64,000 nucleotides of DNA from the NCBI GenBank assembly GCA_015847255.1, contig JADLZK010011556.1, forward strand, positions 1 through 64,000, in the 5' to 3' direction. Every line of letters starts with the position of its first letter. Within the stretch, counting starts at the first letter, position 1. Under the pieces are notes generated by a model, which had not been told where the DNA came from, did no database searches, and saw nothing but the letters and a program-made list of their open reading frames with translations. Below are positions 21,167-31,234 of this stretch, piece by piece. Both the position numbers and the translations under genes were made by a program. The DNA is from Hyparrhenia diplandra. Taxonomy: Eukaryota > Streptophyta > Magnoliopsida > Poales > Poaceae.

Positions 21167-21470
21167 CCTTTTTTATACACAGTAGAATGCAGACACTCAC
21201 ACACGCACACTCACCTCTATGAACACATGTATGTGAACCCTACCCTTATGAGCACCTCCGAAGGACTAGGCGGCAGATTTAGAGATTCTGAAGTCACCAT
21301 AGGTGCCTCGTTGTCGACGAGAATGACGCTTACCATTTAAATCATAACACGGGTAAATCCTGAAAAATACAAGCACTTGTGCTAAGTCGAGGTCTAGAAC
21401 CGGGTGGGCGAGGCTACACCGTAAGGGACCTAACCGGCTAATCTATGATCAATATGCGATAGGTCAATTT
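21167..21470 (-). mobile_element. tRNA-derived SINE
   Basis: Minus strand: A-box-like tagccggttaggtccc, B-box-like ggttctagacctc, then the shared body including cgtcgacaacgaggcacc and gaggtgctcataaggg-type sequence, and a terminal cattctactgtgtat. Same family as 16196-16428 and 17622-17945. Confidence 0.6.
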
Positions 21471-21570
21471 CATCCACCACCCAACCTGCAGTTTTTTTTG
21501 AGGGGACCCGGTCTGCAGCTAGCCCATATCTATACCTATAAATAAAGCGGTCCGCCCGGCCCCATCACTA

Positions 21571-21799
21571 CTCCCTCCGTCCCATGAAGTTTGTCGTTTT
21601 GACTTTTAAACTTCATGTTTGATCATCCATCTTATTCAAAATATTTATGCAAATCATAAAATAAATTAATCAATATTCAAGTATCTTTATTGATAAAATA
21701 AGTCGTAATAAAATAAATTATATTTGTGTAAAAAATTTGAATAAGACGAAATCAAAAAAGAGAATCCGAGAGTGACAAACTTAGTGGGGACGGAGGGAG
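21571..21799. mobile_element. Stowaway MITE
   Basis: 229 bp with terminal inverted repeats CTCCCTCCGTCCCATGAAG and ..GTGGGGACGGAGGGAG, flanked by TA on both sides (21569-21570, 21800-21801), the Stowaway target duplication. The AT-rich interior contains tcttattcaaaatatttatg and its mirror. Confidence 0.85.
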
Positions 21800-21889
21800 T
21801 AGTTGCCAACGAGAATAAATAAAGTTAATGAATGAATTACATACGGAAAGGATGAGAAGGAAAGTAGAAACGGTAACTGATTTTAACAG

Positions 21890-22770
21890 ACGTCCGGAAC
21901 CCTTTTTTTTCCGGACGTGCGCGTCTTGGGCCTCGCCCAAGCCCCCGACCCATCAAAGAGAGCGCCCTTTCTGTTACAGAAGACCGGCCAGGCTATTCGA
22001 TTTGAACGGGTCAGCTCCATTCTCTCCACTCTACTCACTGACGTCGCGGGGAGCAGTAGGATGGCGATGAACCCGGAATCCCGGAGTTGACGACAAGGGA
22101 CGCAACAGCGGGTAGAGGCGACGCGAAGAGGGCGCGGAGCAGCAGGATGACAGCGCGGCGCAAACCCTGGTCGCCGGACATGACGCGAATGCGGAGCAGT
22201 AGGGCGACGTGCGGCGAACCCGGCGCCCGGAGTCGACGTCGGCAGCGACGCTCCTGCCGGCTCCGCGAAACCCCATGTGCCGCGACGACAACACCCCCAC
22301 TAGGCACACCACACACCGCTGGACTGGACGACGAACGGGACGTGGGTGGAGGAGCAGAGGGCGCGCGGCGAACGGCGGCCGCAGTGGTCGTTTGTTGGAG
22401 CAGAGGAACGTTGCGAGGGTCGCCGGATGGCCGGGTGGGAGCCGCTCAAAGGTCGCCGGTGGGGGCTCGTGGGGCGCCGAAGAGCTGAGCCAGCCACCGG
22501 CCTGGGCAGCGCGCCGGGGAGAGGAGATGCACCGGTCTGGGCGGCGCGTCAGGGGAGCCGCCTGCCTGCTGGGGCAGCGCGCCGGGGAGTCGCCGGCCTT
22601 CAGGGACACCGGGGTGGGCGCACGACGGGGAGGAGCCGAGTAGTGGGTACGGACGGGGGATGAGAGGCCGTTGCGGACACTAGTTGATGGGCTGGCTTTC
22701 ATTCGTGGGCCTGCAGCGTCCCGGCGTCCGGAAACGCGCTCGTGTCTGGACGCCCAAAGTAGAAAAGGTT
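21890..22770. other. GC-rich repeat-like block with CGTCCGGA ends
   Basis: A GC-rich block bordered by gacgtccggaaccc (about 21890) and ggcgtccggaaacgcgctcg..gtctggacgccc (about 22721-22765), approximate mirror images. It carries a long open frame on the minus strand (22031-22840) made of Arg/Pro/Ser/Ala-rich sequence without a known domain. Possibly a non-autonomous DNA transposon that picked up GC-rich DNA; unproven. Confidence 0.3.
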
Positions 22771-25700
22771 CCAAGCTTGGATCTGTGTTCATGTCAAATT
22801 CGTTTACAACATACACAGACTCCGTGCTCAATCGACACAAGGTTTCCCAACAAGCTATGGAAAAATTAATAAATGAGCCTATGCCCCTCTACTCCGATGC
22901 CGGCCTCGCGTCCTTCGCACAGTTGATTTGTGTGACAAGGAGCAGCCAGAGCGTGAGCATACCTTGGAGACCTGCAGCTGCAATGGAGGGTTGCCCGCCA
23001 TGGATCCGCCCGCGCAATGGAGGGAGTAGGAGTGGAGGCTGGGGGATGGTGGCACCACCTAGGGTCAAATGGGTTGGGATTCAATATTATATCCTAGTTA
23101 TTTAGATCGTCTCTCTTGATTTAGAAAAAGAGAGAGACATTTTCATCTGACACTAGTATCTTCTTCCTCTTGCTCAAAGCTGATACTGACCCTATGTTTC
23201 AGAGTTCAAACTTTCAAACTGTTGTCTGCCTTGGGAACGTGAAAGATATGATAATTCGGTGTCTTAGTGAAAACTGAACTATCTTTGTGCATTACTTCGG
23301 TGTATCAGTGAAAACTGAAAACTCAACCATTTTTGTGCATTACGCATACTTCGGTGTATCAGTCAAAACTGATACAATTCTGTGAAAACTGAACTGATAT
23401 GAATACTTACGTATTCTAAAGCAATTACATTTAATTATGCACAATTGAGGAATGCAGTTCTGTTCATATAATGATCTTGGGTGATAGAAGGAAAATTGTT
23501 TTTTTTTTTGTTCGTTAGTAGGTTTGTACATTTTTTGACCCATGATGGAAATACTATATTTGGTTCTGATATACGTACTACTGAAAGGTCCTTTGATGCT
23601 TCTGATATCTGTTATGTTGAGATGGAACTATTCATTGCAGCCTGAATTTAGTTTCGTTTCAAAGTGCTGAGCAGTACACTCAGTCAATTTCCTAGCCCAT
23701 AGTGTGTAACGTTTCTTGTTGCAATGCTTCTTTGTATAGTGCTTAAGCTGTAGCGCTAAGACTCTTTTGTTTTTTAGAGTAAAAGGGGGCTTGACCCCGT
23801 CTATTAACCAAGGTTAATAGACTAAAATTTAGTTATTACAGCTCTGACAGAATGGGAACACCATCTGCAACAGTACACTCCTAGAGACCTCCAATTTAAA
23901 GAGATACACCCAAGAAAAACATGTGGAATATAGTAGTGCCCGTCTTACGTATGACCAGCGTGGTGCATAACTAACCATTATGTCTGCGTTACAGGTGCAT
24001 TGAAGCTGTCATCATCGACCACCGTCGAGCAGAACAATAGCCGGTGGCAAGCCGATAATAACCCGTTGCAAGGCACGGACCCGCTAGAAAGCATAGCGCA
24101 TGGCACATATGGCCCAACAGGCTTACAGCAGACGTACTCACGTTTGCTGGCCTGGCCCAGTGGCCCAACCAACAATCAGGTAGACGAGCGGACGGCAGAG
24201 ACGACTATTCTCTACCTCGAAAAAAAGCGTGACTATTCCTTTTCTCTCTTCTAGCTTTTTGCGAAGAAATACCCTAGCGCGGAAAGAGAGGAGAATAGTA
24301 ATTACTTGTTAATTACTGCAGCCTTAATTGTGGTCTACCGTTGTTTTGACTGGCCCATGACTTTGCTAGCCAAGGGGCCGGGCTGCAGATTTTTATTACA
24401 AAACCACTGGAATTGAGCTAGCCCACACAAAAGATTAATCACTCGGAGTAGTACACCCCCCGGCCCCATACTGCTTGGATTAACTAATGCATGAGTAATC
24501 AAATCAGCCACAGGATCAGTTTTTAAAACGGTGGCAGGGCAGCAGGCAGTAATTGAACTCTCTGCGCTGGCCTGCAGGCAGCGCATTGGGATCGGATTAG
24601 ACCGGTCTTAAAACCTGAGGACTGAGGAGCCGGATTCGCATGGATGCATGGGCGGAACCCGGCGTGCTCCCCGGCCGCGGCCGGCCTTGATGAAGAGACA
24701 CAGTGCATCGAGCTCCGCAACCGACACCGCCATAAAACAACCACTTGCTCGAGATTACACAGATGGATCCATCGGTGTTTGGTGCCGTACGATGCCCTGG
24801 CAAATGGAGGCTTCTATTCTATGATCCCTTCTGTGAACCTTCCCAAGCATGCGCATTTGCATGCCCTCTCTGACACTAGAGCCTCGGGGAGATCCTCTTT
24901 GACTTCTCTGAAATAGCGCAACTGGATTATATTATCAGCGCTAATCCACGCTAGGCCAGCCGTAGATGTTGTCATGTTATGATACTGCCTGTACCAGCAG
25001 CTAGCGCTGGCGCTGCTTTGGGTAAAAAATATCCGGGCCTTACATATAGCTGGCAGCCTGGCATGCAAATTCTTCTGGATCTGGGAATGATTAGCGATTC
25101 TTCAACAGAGAAGCCGAATCTCAGCGCATGTGACCATGATTAACTTATTGGTACCCGTGTGTTGTGTGTAAACACATTTTTGCAGTGACCAAATTACCTC
25201 AGCCCGAGCCGAGCCGCGCCGCGAGCACAGTTAAAAGCGCATGAGTGAGTGTGGACAACCCAAGGCAGGCAGGCAGATCTGCTGCTGCATGCTGCGCTGG
25301 CGAGACTCACGAGCCGTATCGTATCCAAAAATCGCTTTCAGGCCTTCTCTTCATGGCTTCTCATCAGGCCGGCCAGGGGGAGCCATGGAAAGAAGCAAAA
25401 AGGTGACCTCAATGTGAGTGAGCAGGAGATGCATGCAGCACACGGCATACTGTACGTTTTTCACATTTGCAGTTGCAAGCCTAGCCGGGGTAGGCACAGC
25501 ACAGCACCCAGAGCCAGGCAAGGCATGCTAGCAAGAGCGTGCGGTTCGAAGGCACATAATTCCCCTCGAAGTGCACACACGCGCGTGAGATGTGCAGCAC
25601 TTCATCAATGTCGTAGATCGTGTCGCAGATCTCTTCTTTCTCTCATTTACATGCATGCCGTCGCCGTGCCCTAAACCTGCCGACGTCGTCGATCGATACA

Positions 25701-26354
25701 TGCATGCATGAAACATGCTAGTACATAGAGGTTCGGTTTCCCTCTGCCGCTGCCGGGGTACTTGATGGATTGCAATGGCACTCGAGCACTACTGTTTCAG
25801 CTTTCTCTCAAGATACGCTCGCGAACAGGACGGAAAGTGAGAGCGAGCGGACGATCGAGAGATGAAGAAAGCTACAGTCACAGGAGCAAAACCACAGGCA
25901 GCTGGGCAGGTGCTGAAGCAGTATGGCTCCATCTCCACCACGATGAGGGGCCGTGGCCATGGCCGTGACTGCAGGTACCGTCCTGTGATGGCGTTTGGTA
26001 CAGCCTGCCGTTCAAACGCGTGGCTCATCTGGTGGCCGGAAATGTGCTTACTGCTGCATAGTAAGTGTGGTATCGGCCGGAGATCTTGGGCGCAGCTTGT
26101 TTCCTCGTTTCATTCGTCGTCCATGTCTTCCTGCACGGTCAGTGTGGGTCTTTGCTTGTATATTTACTGATCGTACCGCATATATCAATGAAAATGTATC
26201 TGCTAGTAGAAGTGGAGTAGTCTCGAGCTTGGTTTTGTACGCTCGTGTGTGAGAAAACGAAAACTAACAGCGTGATAACATATATCACTAAATTAGTGTA
26301 CCTATATTAGTATAACAAAACAAGTTTCACATTCAAGCTCAGTTCTCTCTCTGC
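22771..26354. other. Intergenic region, mostly without recognisable content
   Basis: Contains a short tandem repeat at 23250-23375 and several small open frames, none with a domain I recognise. Around 23760-23950 (gagtaaaagggggcttgacc, then AT-rich) resembles a retroposon tail fragment, but I could not assign it. 24000-26350 shows no gene. Confidence 0.35.
23250..23375. repeat. Tandem repeat, about 50-bp unit, 2.5 copies
   Basis: Units read tcggtgtatcagtgaaaact followed by gaaaactcaaccatttttgt and gcatta; starts near 23256, 23299 and 23352. The second and third units are most alike. Confidence 0.65.
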
Positions 26355-26797
26355 ACTTCAGTGCTTACGGGAGAGACAGCTGCTCTTGCCCCTCGCCTCA
26401 GACATCATTAAAAGGCTAAATGCTAACAGGGTCACCTTCTTCACTGATAGCCAAGTTTTGGCTAACTACCTCTCAAGCAAGATGGAACAGGAACCACCGG
26501 ACTAGAGAATTAAGATGTTCACGCAAAGGTTCATCAACAACTTGGCGGACAGATCCTTTAGCATGGTTAAACTTGATAGGAGCCAAAATGTTCAGGCTCG
26601 CCTCTTAGCAACCAGAGCTTTCAGATCTCCTCTAACGTCTCTTGGGCAGTTCAATGTTTTGTGTAGAAATGTCAGTCATAGTAGTGGTTGTAACCTATCC
26701 ATTGCTCTCCACAATGTAATCTATGACCATCTTTGCCCCGTAGCAACAACCCTGGGCCGCTAATTTCAATGTAAGTGTTTTACGTCAAAAAAATACT
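26355..26797 (+). pseudogene. LINE (L1-type) 3' end with RNase H remnant
   Basis: From about 26396 one frame reads ASDIIKRLNANRVTFFTDSQ, then VLANYLSSKMEQEPPD, a TAG stop, and IKMFTQRFINNLADRSFSMV followed by KLDRSQNVQARLLATRA. This is the RNase H-like domain found at the C terminus of plant L1-type LINE proteins; the TDSQ Asp would be catalytic. The stop replaces the Trp expected after PPD. After the frame ends at 26763 comes a short 3' UTR and an A-run at 26788-26795. The rest of the LINE is absent, consistent with 5' truncation. Confidence 0.7.
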
Positions 26798-28150
26798 CAT
26801 TTGCAGCGGCGTGCTAACGAGCATTCTCGTCAAGCGATGTGCTCTTGCTATCGTCCGATTGGAAATTGATGACCCAGATTGTCCATATACCTCTTTGGTG
26901 TAGGTTACATTGTCCATCTTCCTCCTAAGGTTTGGGGTTAGAGGGGTCTCCAAGGGCTCCAATCACCTGCGAGCTTAGAAAGGAAGAGCTTAGAGATGCG
27001 GGTAGGCACAAGTGGTGGAGGTGGGGATGGTGTCGAGGGCGGGACTAAAGGCTGGGAAAACGTATGGCGAGATCGAGTGTGGGTGCAAGGGTGCGGTGAG
27101 CTTCAGGGCGGCTCTTAGTTTAGCACGGTGAGGCGACGAGGAAGCGAGTGGTAGGCGAGGGTGAGGGGCGGTGAGCTAGCGCGGGCTAAGAGTTTAGTCT
27201 TGCGAGGGAGGCGAACCCAACGGCGGGGGACACTACGGGGGACGGAATGAGGATGGCAGTAGGGAGAGGAAGAGAGGGGCGAACTTAAGGTTGCAGATAA
27301 CTATAGTAAAGCCATACAATAAGGATCCAACGGCTATGGTCACGTGCTGCGGACACACACCCTTAGGGTTTCGTTGGATCATTGAAATCCGTTAAGGATT
27401 GGAGGGGATTGGGGTGTAATTTAGTTCACTTCCGAATATAAATGGTTAAAGCTAAACTAGTCATTGGTATAATTAATCAGCATGGACCGCTCGGCATAGC
27501 TGGCTTTTTCTTCTCCATAGAAAAATGTATACTAAGAAATCTTAGGAGCCTAATACCTAGTTTAAACATTAGTAACACTGCACTTAACTACATGCAATTA
27601 GCTAGTAGCGAGTCACCTCAACAGAACAAAGGGAGCTGGACCCGTTTGTCCTCACATGACTAGTTAGTCAACTCCAACAGCAGAGTTCCCTCGAGGAAAA
27701 AAAATGTTTACTACCCAACCACAATCGATCGATCCTGCCCTACCTAGAATTTACTGTACTGCTAAAGGTTTAACCAGTGTCCAGTCACACCAGCCATATA
27801 TGCATATGCTTACATCTGCTGCCCCCCCTCTGACATGATCGCCCCAATCTGGACGTGCTGCACACATCATCACAAACACGCATACAGACGCATGTAGAGT
27901 TGCTATCCCTCTGTGCTGTGCACTGCGCCCTCGTCTCCTTTTCCTTTTACGCTGTCCGTATCTATCTTTCTCAGCTCGTTTTACCAGGATTTCTGCGTGC
28001 ACACTTGCCGCTCTAATTATCCCCTTCACATGCTCCTCTTCTCAGCTCTCAGTCAGTCTCACCCGGCCACCGGCCCGACTGTGTTCACGTTGCTCTCTTT
28101 ACTCTGCCATTCAATCGATCGTTTCCCCACGCTGTCACATGGCGCTCCTC
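26798..28150. other. Upstream intergenic region of OVATE gene 1
   Basis: A degraded GC-rich segment (about 26930-27280), then AT-richer DNA and pyrimidine-rich DNA approaching the promoter. No gene recognised. Confidence 0.35.
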
Positions 28151-28153
28151 CAT

Positions 28154-28163
28154 TAATATATAG
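28154..28163 (+). promoter_or_regulatory. TATA box of OVATE gene 1
   Basis: TAATATATAG followed by GCCACGCC, about 165 bp before the ATG. This is a plausible TATA box giving a 5' UTR of roughly 130 bp. Confidence 0.5.
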
Positions 28164-28322
28164 CCACGCCACGCCACCAAGCTCATCCGCCCCCGCTCCA
28201 AGCTCCGGGAACGCAAAAGCTCACTGTACCCGAGCTCGTCGTAGCCTCGGCGTTTCTGCTTGTGTGCGCGCGCAAGCACGTACTCCACGTACGCGCGCAG
28301 GCGGCTGCATCCGGCGGCCACC

Positions 28323-29042
28323 ATGTCGGGCACGGGTTGGCCGTCCAGGAGGGGGAGGGGGAGGGGTAGCAGCAGCAGCAGCTTCACGCTGCGGCAGCCG
28401 CCGGTGGTGGACATCGGCTGCAACTGCCGCCGCCCCAAGCTCTTCTCCACCGTCTTCTCCTCGACGTCGTCCCTGTTCCGCGGCGGGGGCAAGCCCAAGT
28501 CCCCCAACGCCTCGTCCACCTCCACCACCACGGCGTTCACGGCCACCACCGCTGGCGGCGCAGCGGCACCACGGCCACTTCCACCGACTCCTCCTCGTGG
28601 GGCCCCGCCTCGTTCGTCGCCACCAACTCGCTGTACGAGGATCCGGTGGCCGTGGCGGCGGTGGCGCCGCTGCAGCAGCAGCAGGAGCAGGGAGGCGAGG
28701 CGGCGGCGCAGGCAGCAGCGCCACCGGCGCCGCAGCCGGCGTGCGGCGCCTCCTCCCGCGCGCCACGTCATGGAGGACGAGGAGGAGGAGTACGGGCGGC
28801 GTGTGGCGCGCGAGAGCGTGGCGGTGGCGGTGGACTCGGCGGAGCCGTACGAGGACTTCCGCGAGTCCATGGTGCAGATGGTGGTGGAGAAGGAGATCTA
28901 CGCGTGGGACGACCTCAACGACCTCCTCCACCCGTTCCTCTCCCTCAACTCGCCGCGCCACCACCCGCTCATCCTCCACGCCTTCGCCGACCTCTGGACA
29001 CGCAACGGCCTCTTCTGCCCGCCGTCTCCCTGCCAGTTCTAG
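28323..29042 (+). CDS. OVATE family protein (transcriptional repressor), internally frame-scrambled
   Basis: Start ATG 28323 has an excellent context (GCCACCATGTC). The 239-residue frame begins MSGTGWPSRRGRGRG, has a conserved N-terminal CNCRRPKLFSTVFSS patch, and ends with a full OVATE domain at residues 165-239 (SVAVAVDSAEPYEDFRESMV to FADLWTRNGLFCPPSPCQF). OVATE proteins repress transcription and interact with KNOX/BELL homeodomain and TONNEAU-type proteins to control organ shape. The frame is open throughout, but about residues 80-143 are Arg/Pro-rich and unlike the family. The plus-two frame over 28570-28740 instead reads SWGPASFVATNSLYEDPVAV, a normal OVATE linker. So two or three compensating indels (near 28555-28570 and 28735-28775) seem to have shifted the middle, by mutation or sequence error. 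The domain type is like Arabidopsis OFP6/7/8. Confidence 0.88.
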   Translation: MSGTGWPSRRGRGRGSSSSSFTLRQPPVVDIGCNCRRPKLFSTVFSSTSSLFRGGGKPKSPNASSTSTTTAFTATTAGGAAAPRPLPPTPPRGAPPRSSPPTRCTRIRWPWRRWRRCSSSRSREARRRRRQQRHRRRSRRAAPPPARHVMEDEEEEYGRRVARESVAVAVDSAEPYEDFRESMVQMVVEKEIYAWDDLNDLLHPFLSLNSPRHHPLILHAFADLWTRNGLFCPPSPCQF

Positions 29043-29740
29043 GCACGGCTGCGCTGGCGCTGCTCGCCGTCGTCCAACACGGCCGGCGCGCGCGGTGCCA
29101 CGGCATGCACGTACGCTACGCTTGCATACTGTATTAACCACTAGCTAGCTAGTCTTTGTCCTGTTCTGTCCTACTGGCTACTACTACCACCACCTAAAAA
29201 ATCATTTTTCTACCATTAACGAAGCACGCAGCTCGCGCGAGACCGAGACGCTATTAACCGAGGTCCCGGCCGGCGAGCTGCATCTTGCATAGTTGCATCC
29301 ATGAATGCCAAGGTCTTGAGCTTGATTAAGGTGGCGCAAAGAAGGCTATGCAAGATTATCAGCTTCTGATTAGATGCTTATCTGCTCGTCGTCGTAATCT
29401 TCAACTATTGTAACACCATGCCGTTGTAATGTACTCCTCCTAAGTGCTAATGATGTGTGCGTGTGGCGCCAACACCGGGCCGGATTGCAATGATACGCTG
29501 GTGTCGCTCGAGTGTGATCCTACTGTAGTACTGCGTGATGTGTTTGTGTGTACTGACACTGGATCTTTACTAGTACGCTGTTGCTGCTTTTGTTGCGATT
29601 CGAGTGCTGCATGCACCGTCCTGTGATCCTGTCCCTCCCTCCCCCTTCACGTACCGTTGCTCTGAAACTTTGCTTGCATGCAGTGATGCAGGCGTACGCC
29701 AACGCCACCAGCTCTCCCTTCGTTCCGTGTGCAACAAAGC
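29043..29740 (+). other. 3' flank of OVATE gene 1
   Basis: Presumed 3' UTR and downstream DNA. It contains an imperfect stem with arms at 29275-29292 (gagctgcatcttgcatag) and 29345-29363 (ctatgcaagattatcagct). No coding region recognised. Confidence 0.4.
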
Positions 29741-29747
29741 TGTGGCC

Positions 29748-30140
29748 CTGTTTAGAGCCCAAAGTTTCTCCAAAGGCCCCGTTTACGTCGGGGACATACT
29801 CGTTGTTTGTTAGTGCTTTGCTTGCATCTAAACTGTGTAATTATTTTAATTTTTGCTATAGTACTCCATGCATTTGCCGGGCCGACGGATGTGATGGGGA
29901 ATCTTCTTTGTAGTGAAATTTGGGAGAATTTGGGGTGCTAAACACACCCAAAATTTCACTCCAAAAGAAGATTCTCCATCACATCAAAATAGCGCACACG
30001 TACGCTTAAATGTTGGCCAGCCGGGCTGCGCTGCGGCCGTGTAGGATAATATTTGGCAAACGAAAACGTGCTACAGACGATGTGACATACATGCGCATCC
30101 AACTGTTTTGCACCAAATTTGGTGATCTAAACACACCCTG
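29748..30140. mobile_element. Two GTGTGTTTAG-type MITEs joined in inverted orientation
   Basis: The left copy (about 29748-29943) ends in ggggtgctaaacacaccc; the right copy (about 29944-30140) runs in the opposite sense and ends ggtgatctaaacacaccc. At the junction gatgtgatggggaatcttct (29888) is mirrored by agaagattctccatcacatc (29966-29985), making a long hairpin. Related MITEs occur at 43418-43710 and 47528-47710. Confidence 0.6.
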
Positions 30141-30956
30141 TGTGTTAGCGTACGTACGTGACGTCGGCCGGCCGGGCTGCCCTGCGGCCGTGTGGACTGG
30201 CGTGTAAAAGCTGCGATGTGCCGCGTCCACTGTTTCATTGCACTGTGTGGCATGATGCGTTGGCTTCATGTGTTGTGTTGCAGCTCGCTGCACCGCTGCA
30301 ACGCTGGGCTAATCCCTGTGGCTTCAGGGGAGGGCTAAGCTGTGCTCGCACTGTTCCGGCGCGGACGCCATGGATTCAGAGCTGGTGGCTCCTGCGATTC
30401 AACGTTGCTCAGACGCCGTTCAACGGCTCTGGATCTGGGCACAGTGCCGCCACTGTGTGGGCTTCATTGTCTTAGCGTTTGGCCCGCTCCAAAAGTCCCA
30501 AACAAACAACCACGCAGCAGCTTGCTTATTGTTTTCGCGCGCGTATTAATTGGTGTAGTAATTTTTTACTGCTCCAGTCTTAAACTACCATCGTACGGTT
30601 TGGGCTCCAGCACTGCATAGCCAAGGCAAGCCATCGATGGTTCAGTTCGGTGGAGCCTAGAGTAAAAACTACAGTACTCTACTCCGCTTTATGGCGCGGC
30701 AGTAGAACTTGAAGCTGCACTGACAGGTATTCATGGCCATGACCTTGCGTTCACGGTTCACGCGGCAATCAAACGCCCCCGCCCGCGAGGCGCGAACGCT
30801 TCAAATTCAAGCAAAAAAAATCATGGCAACAACCGATCCATTGATTGGCGAAACAGTGAATGGAAATTGGAAAGCTTTGCCGGAACAGGCGAACAGCGCT
30901 ACTGCCTACCCAATTCACGTACTGCTACCGTGCGAGCGGCGTTGCTTCGCCTTTAG
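30141..30956. other. Intergenic, no recognisable gene
   Basis: Mixed sequence with small open frames lacking domains. Nothing further could be supported. Confidence 0.35.
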
Positions 30957-30972
30957 GGCCGGCCGGATAAAC

Positions 30973-31218
30973 CAGGACGGGGGGGGGACCCGTATTTCAT
31001 TAAGAAGAAGATTTTTCATCAGATCCCTGAAAACCCCCCGAACTCCAGCCCCGCGCCCGACATGGGAGCCCACATGCCCGTGAGAAGGGTCGAGGTTCAC
31101 ACCACGCTTTTGCACAGGGGACGGATTTTTTTGGAAAATCATGCGTCCGGAAGACTCGAACCCATGACCGGTGGCCTCCCAACCGGGAGTGCTCACAACC
31201 GAGCTATGCTCAGTTCCC
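30973..31218 (-). mobile_element. tRNA-derived SINE with 16-bp target duplication
   Basis: Flanked by GGCCGGCCGGATAAAC at 30957-30972 and 31219-31234. On the minus strand the head contains an A box (TAGCTCGGTTG, about 31195-31206) and a B box (GGGTTCGAGTCTT, 31151-31163) at tRNA-like spacing, the internal Pol III promoter. A unique body follows, with a tail of aatacgggt plus a C-run. Length about 246 bp. Confidence 0.8.
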
Positions 31219-31234
31219 GGCCGGCCGGATAAAC

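Noticed and set aside
22031..22840. 269-codon minus-strand open frame
   Set aside because: GC-driven frame rich in Arg/Pro/Ser/Ala, with equally long frames on the other strand and no domain; treated as a GC artefact in a repeat-like block.
27913..29148. 411-codon plus-strand open frame over OVATE gene 1
   Set aside because: Shadow frame; the OVATE domain is read in a different frame. Only its part near 28740-28775 may reflect a local indel.
31151..31206. Possible tRNA gene (minus strand, clear A and B boxes)
   Set aside because: No acceptor stem closes around it and it is part of a 246-bp element with target duplications; it is a SINE head.
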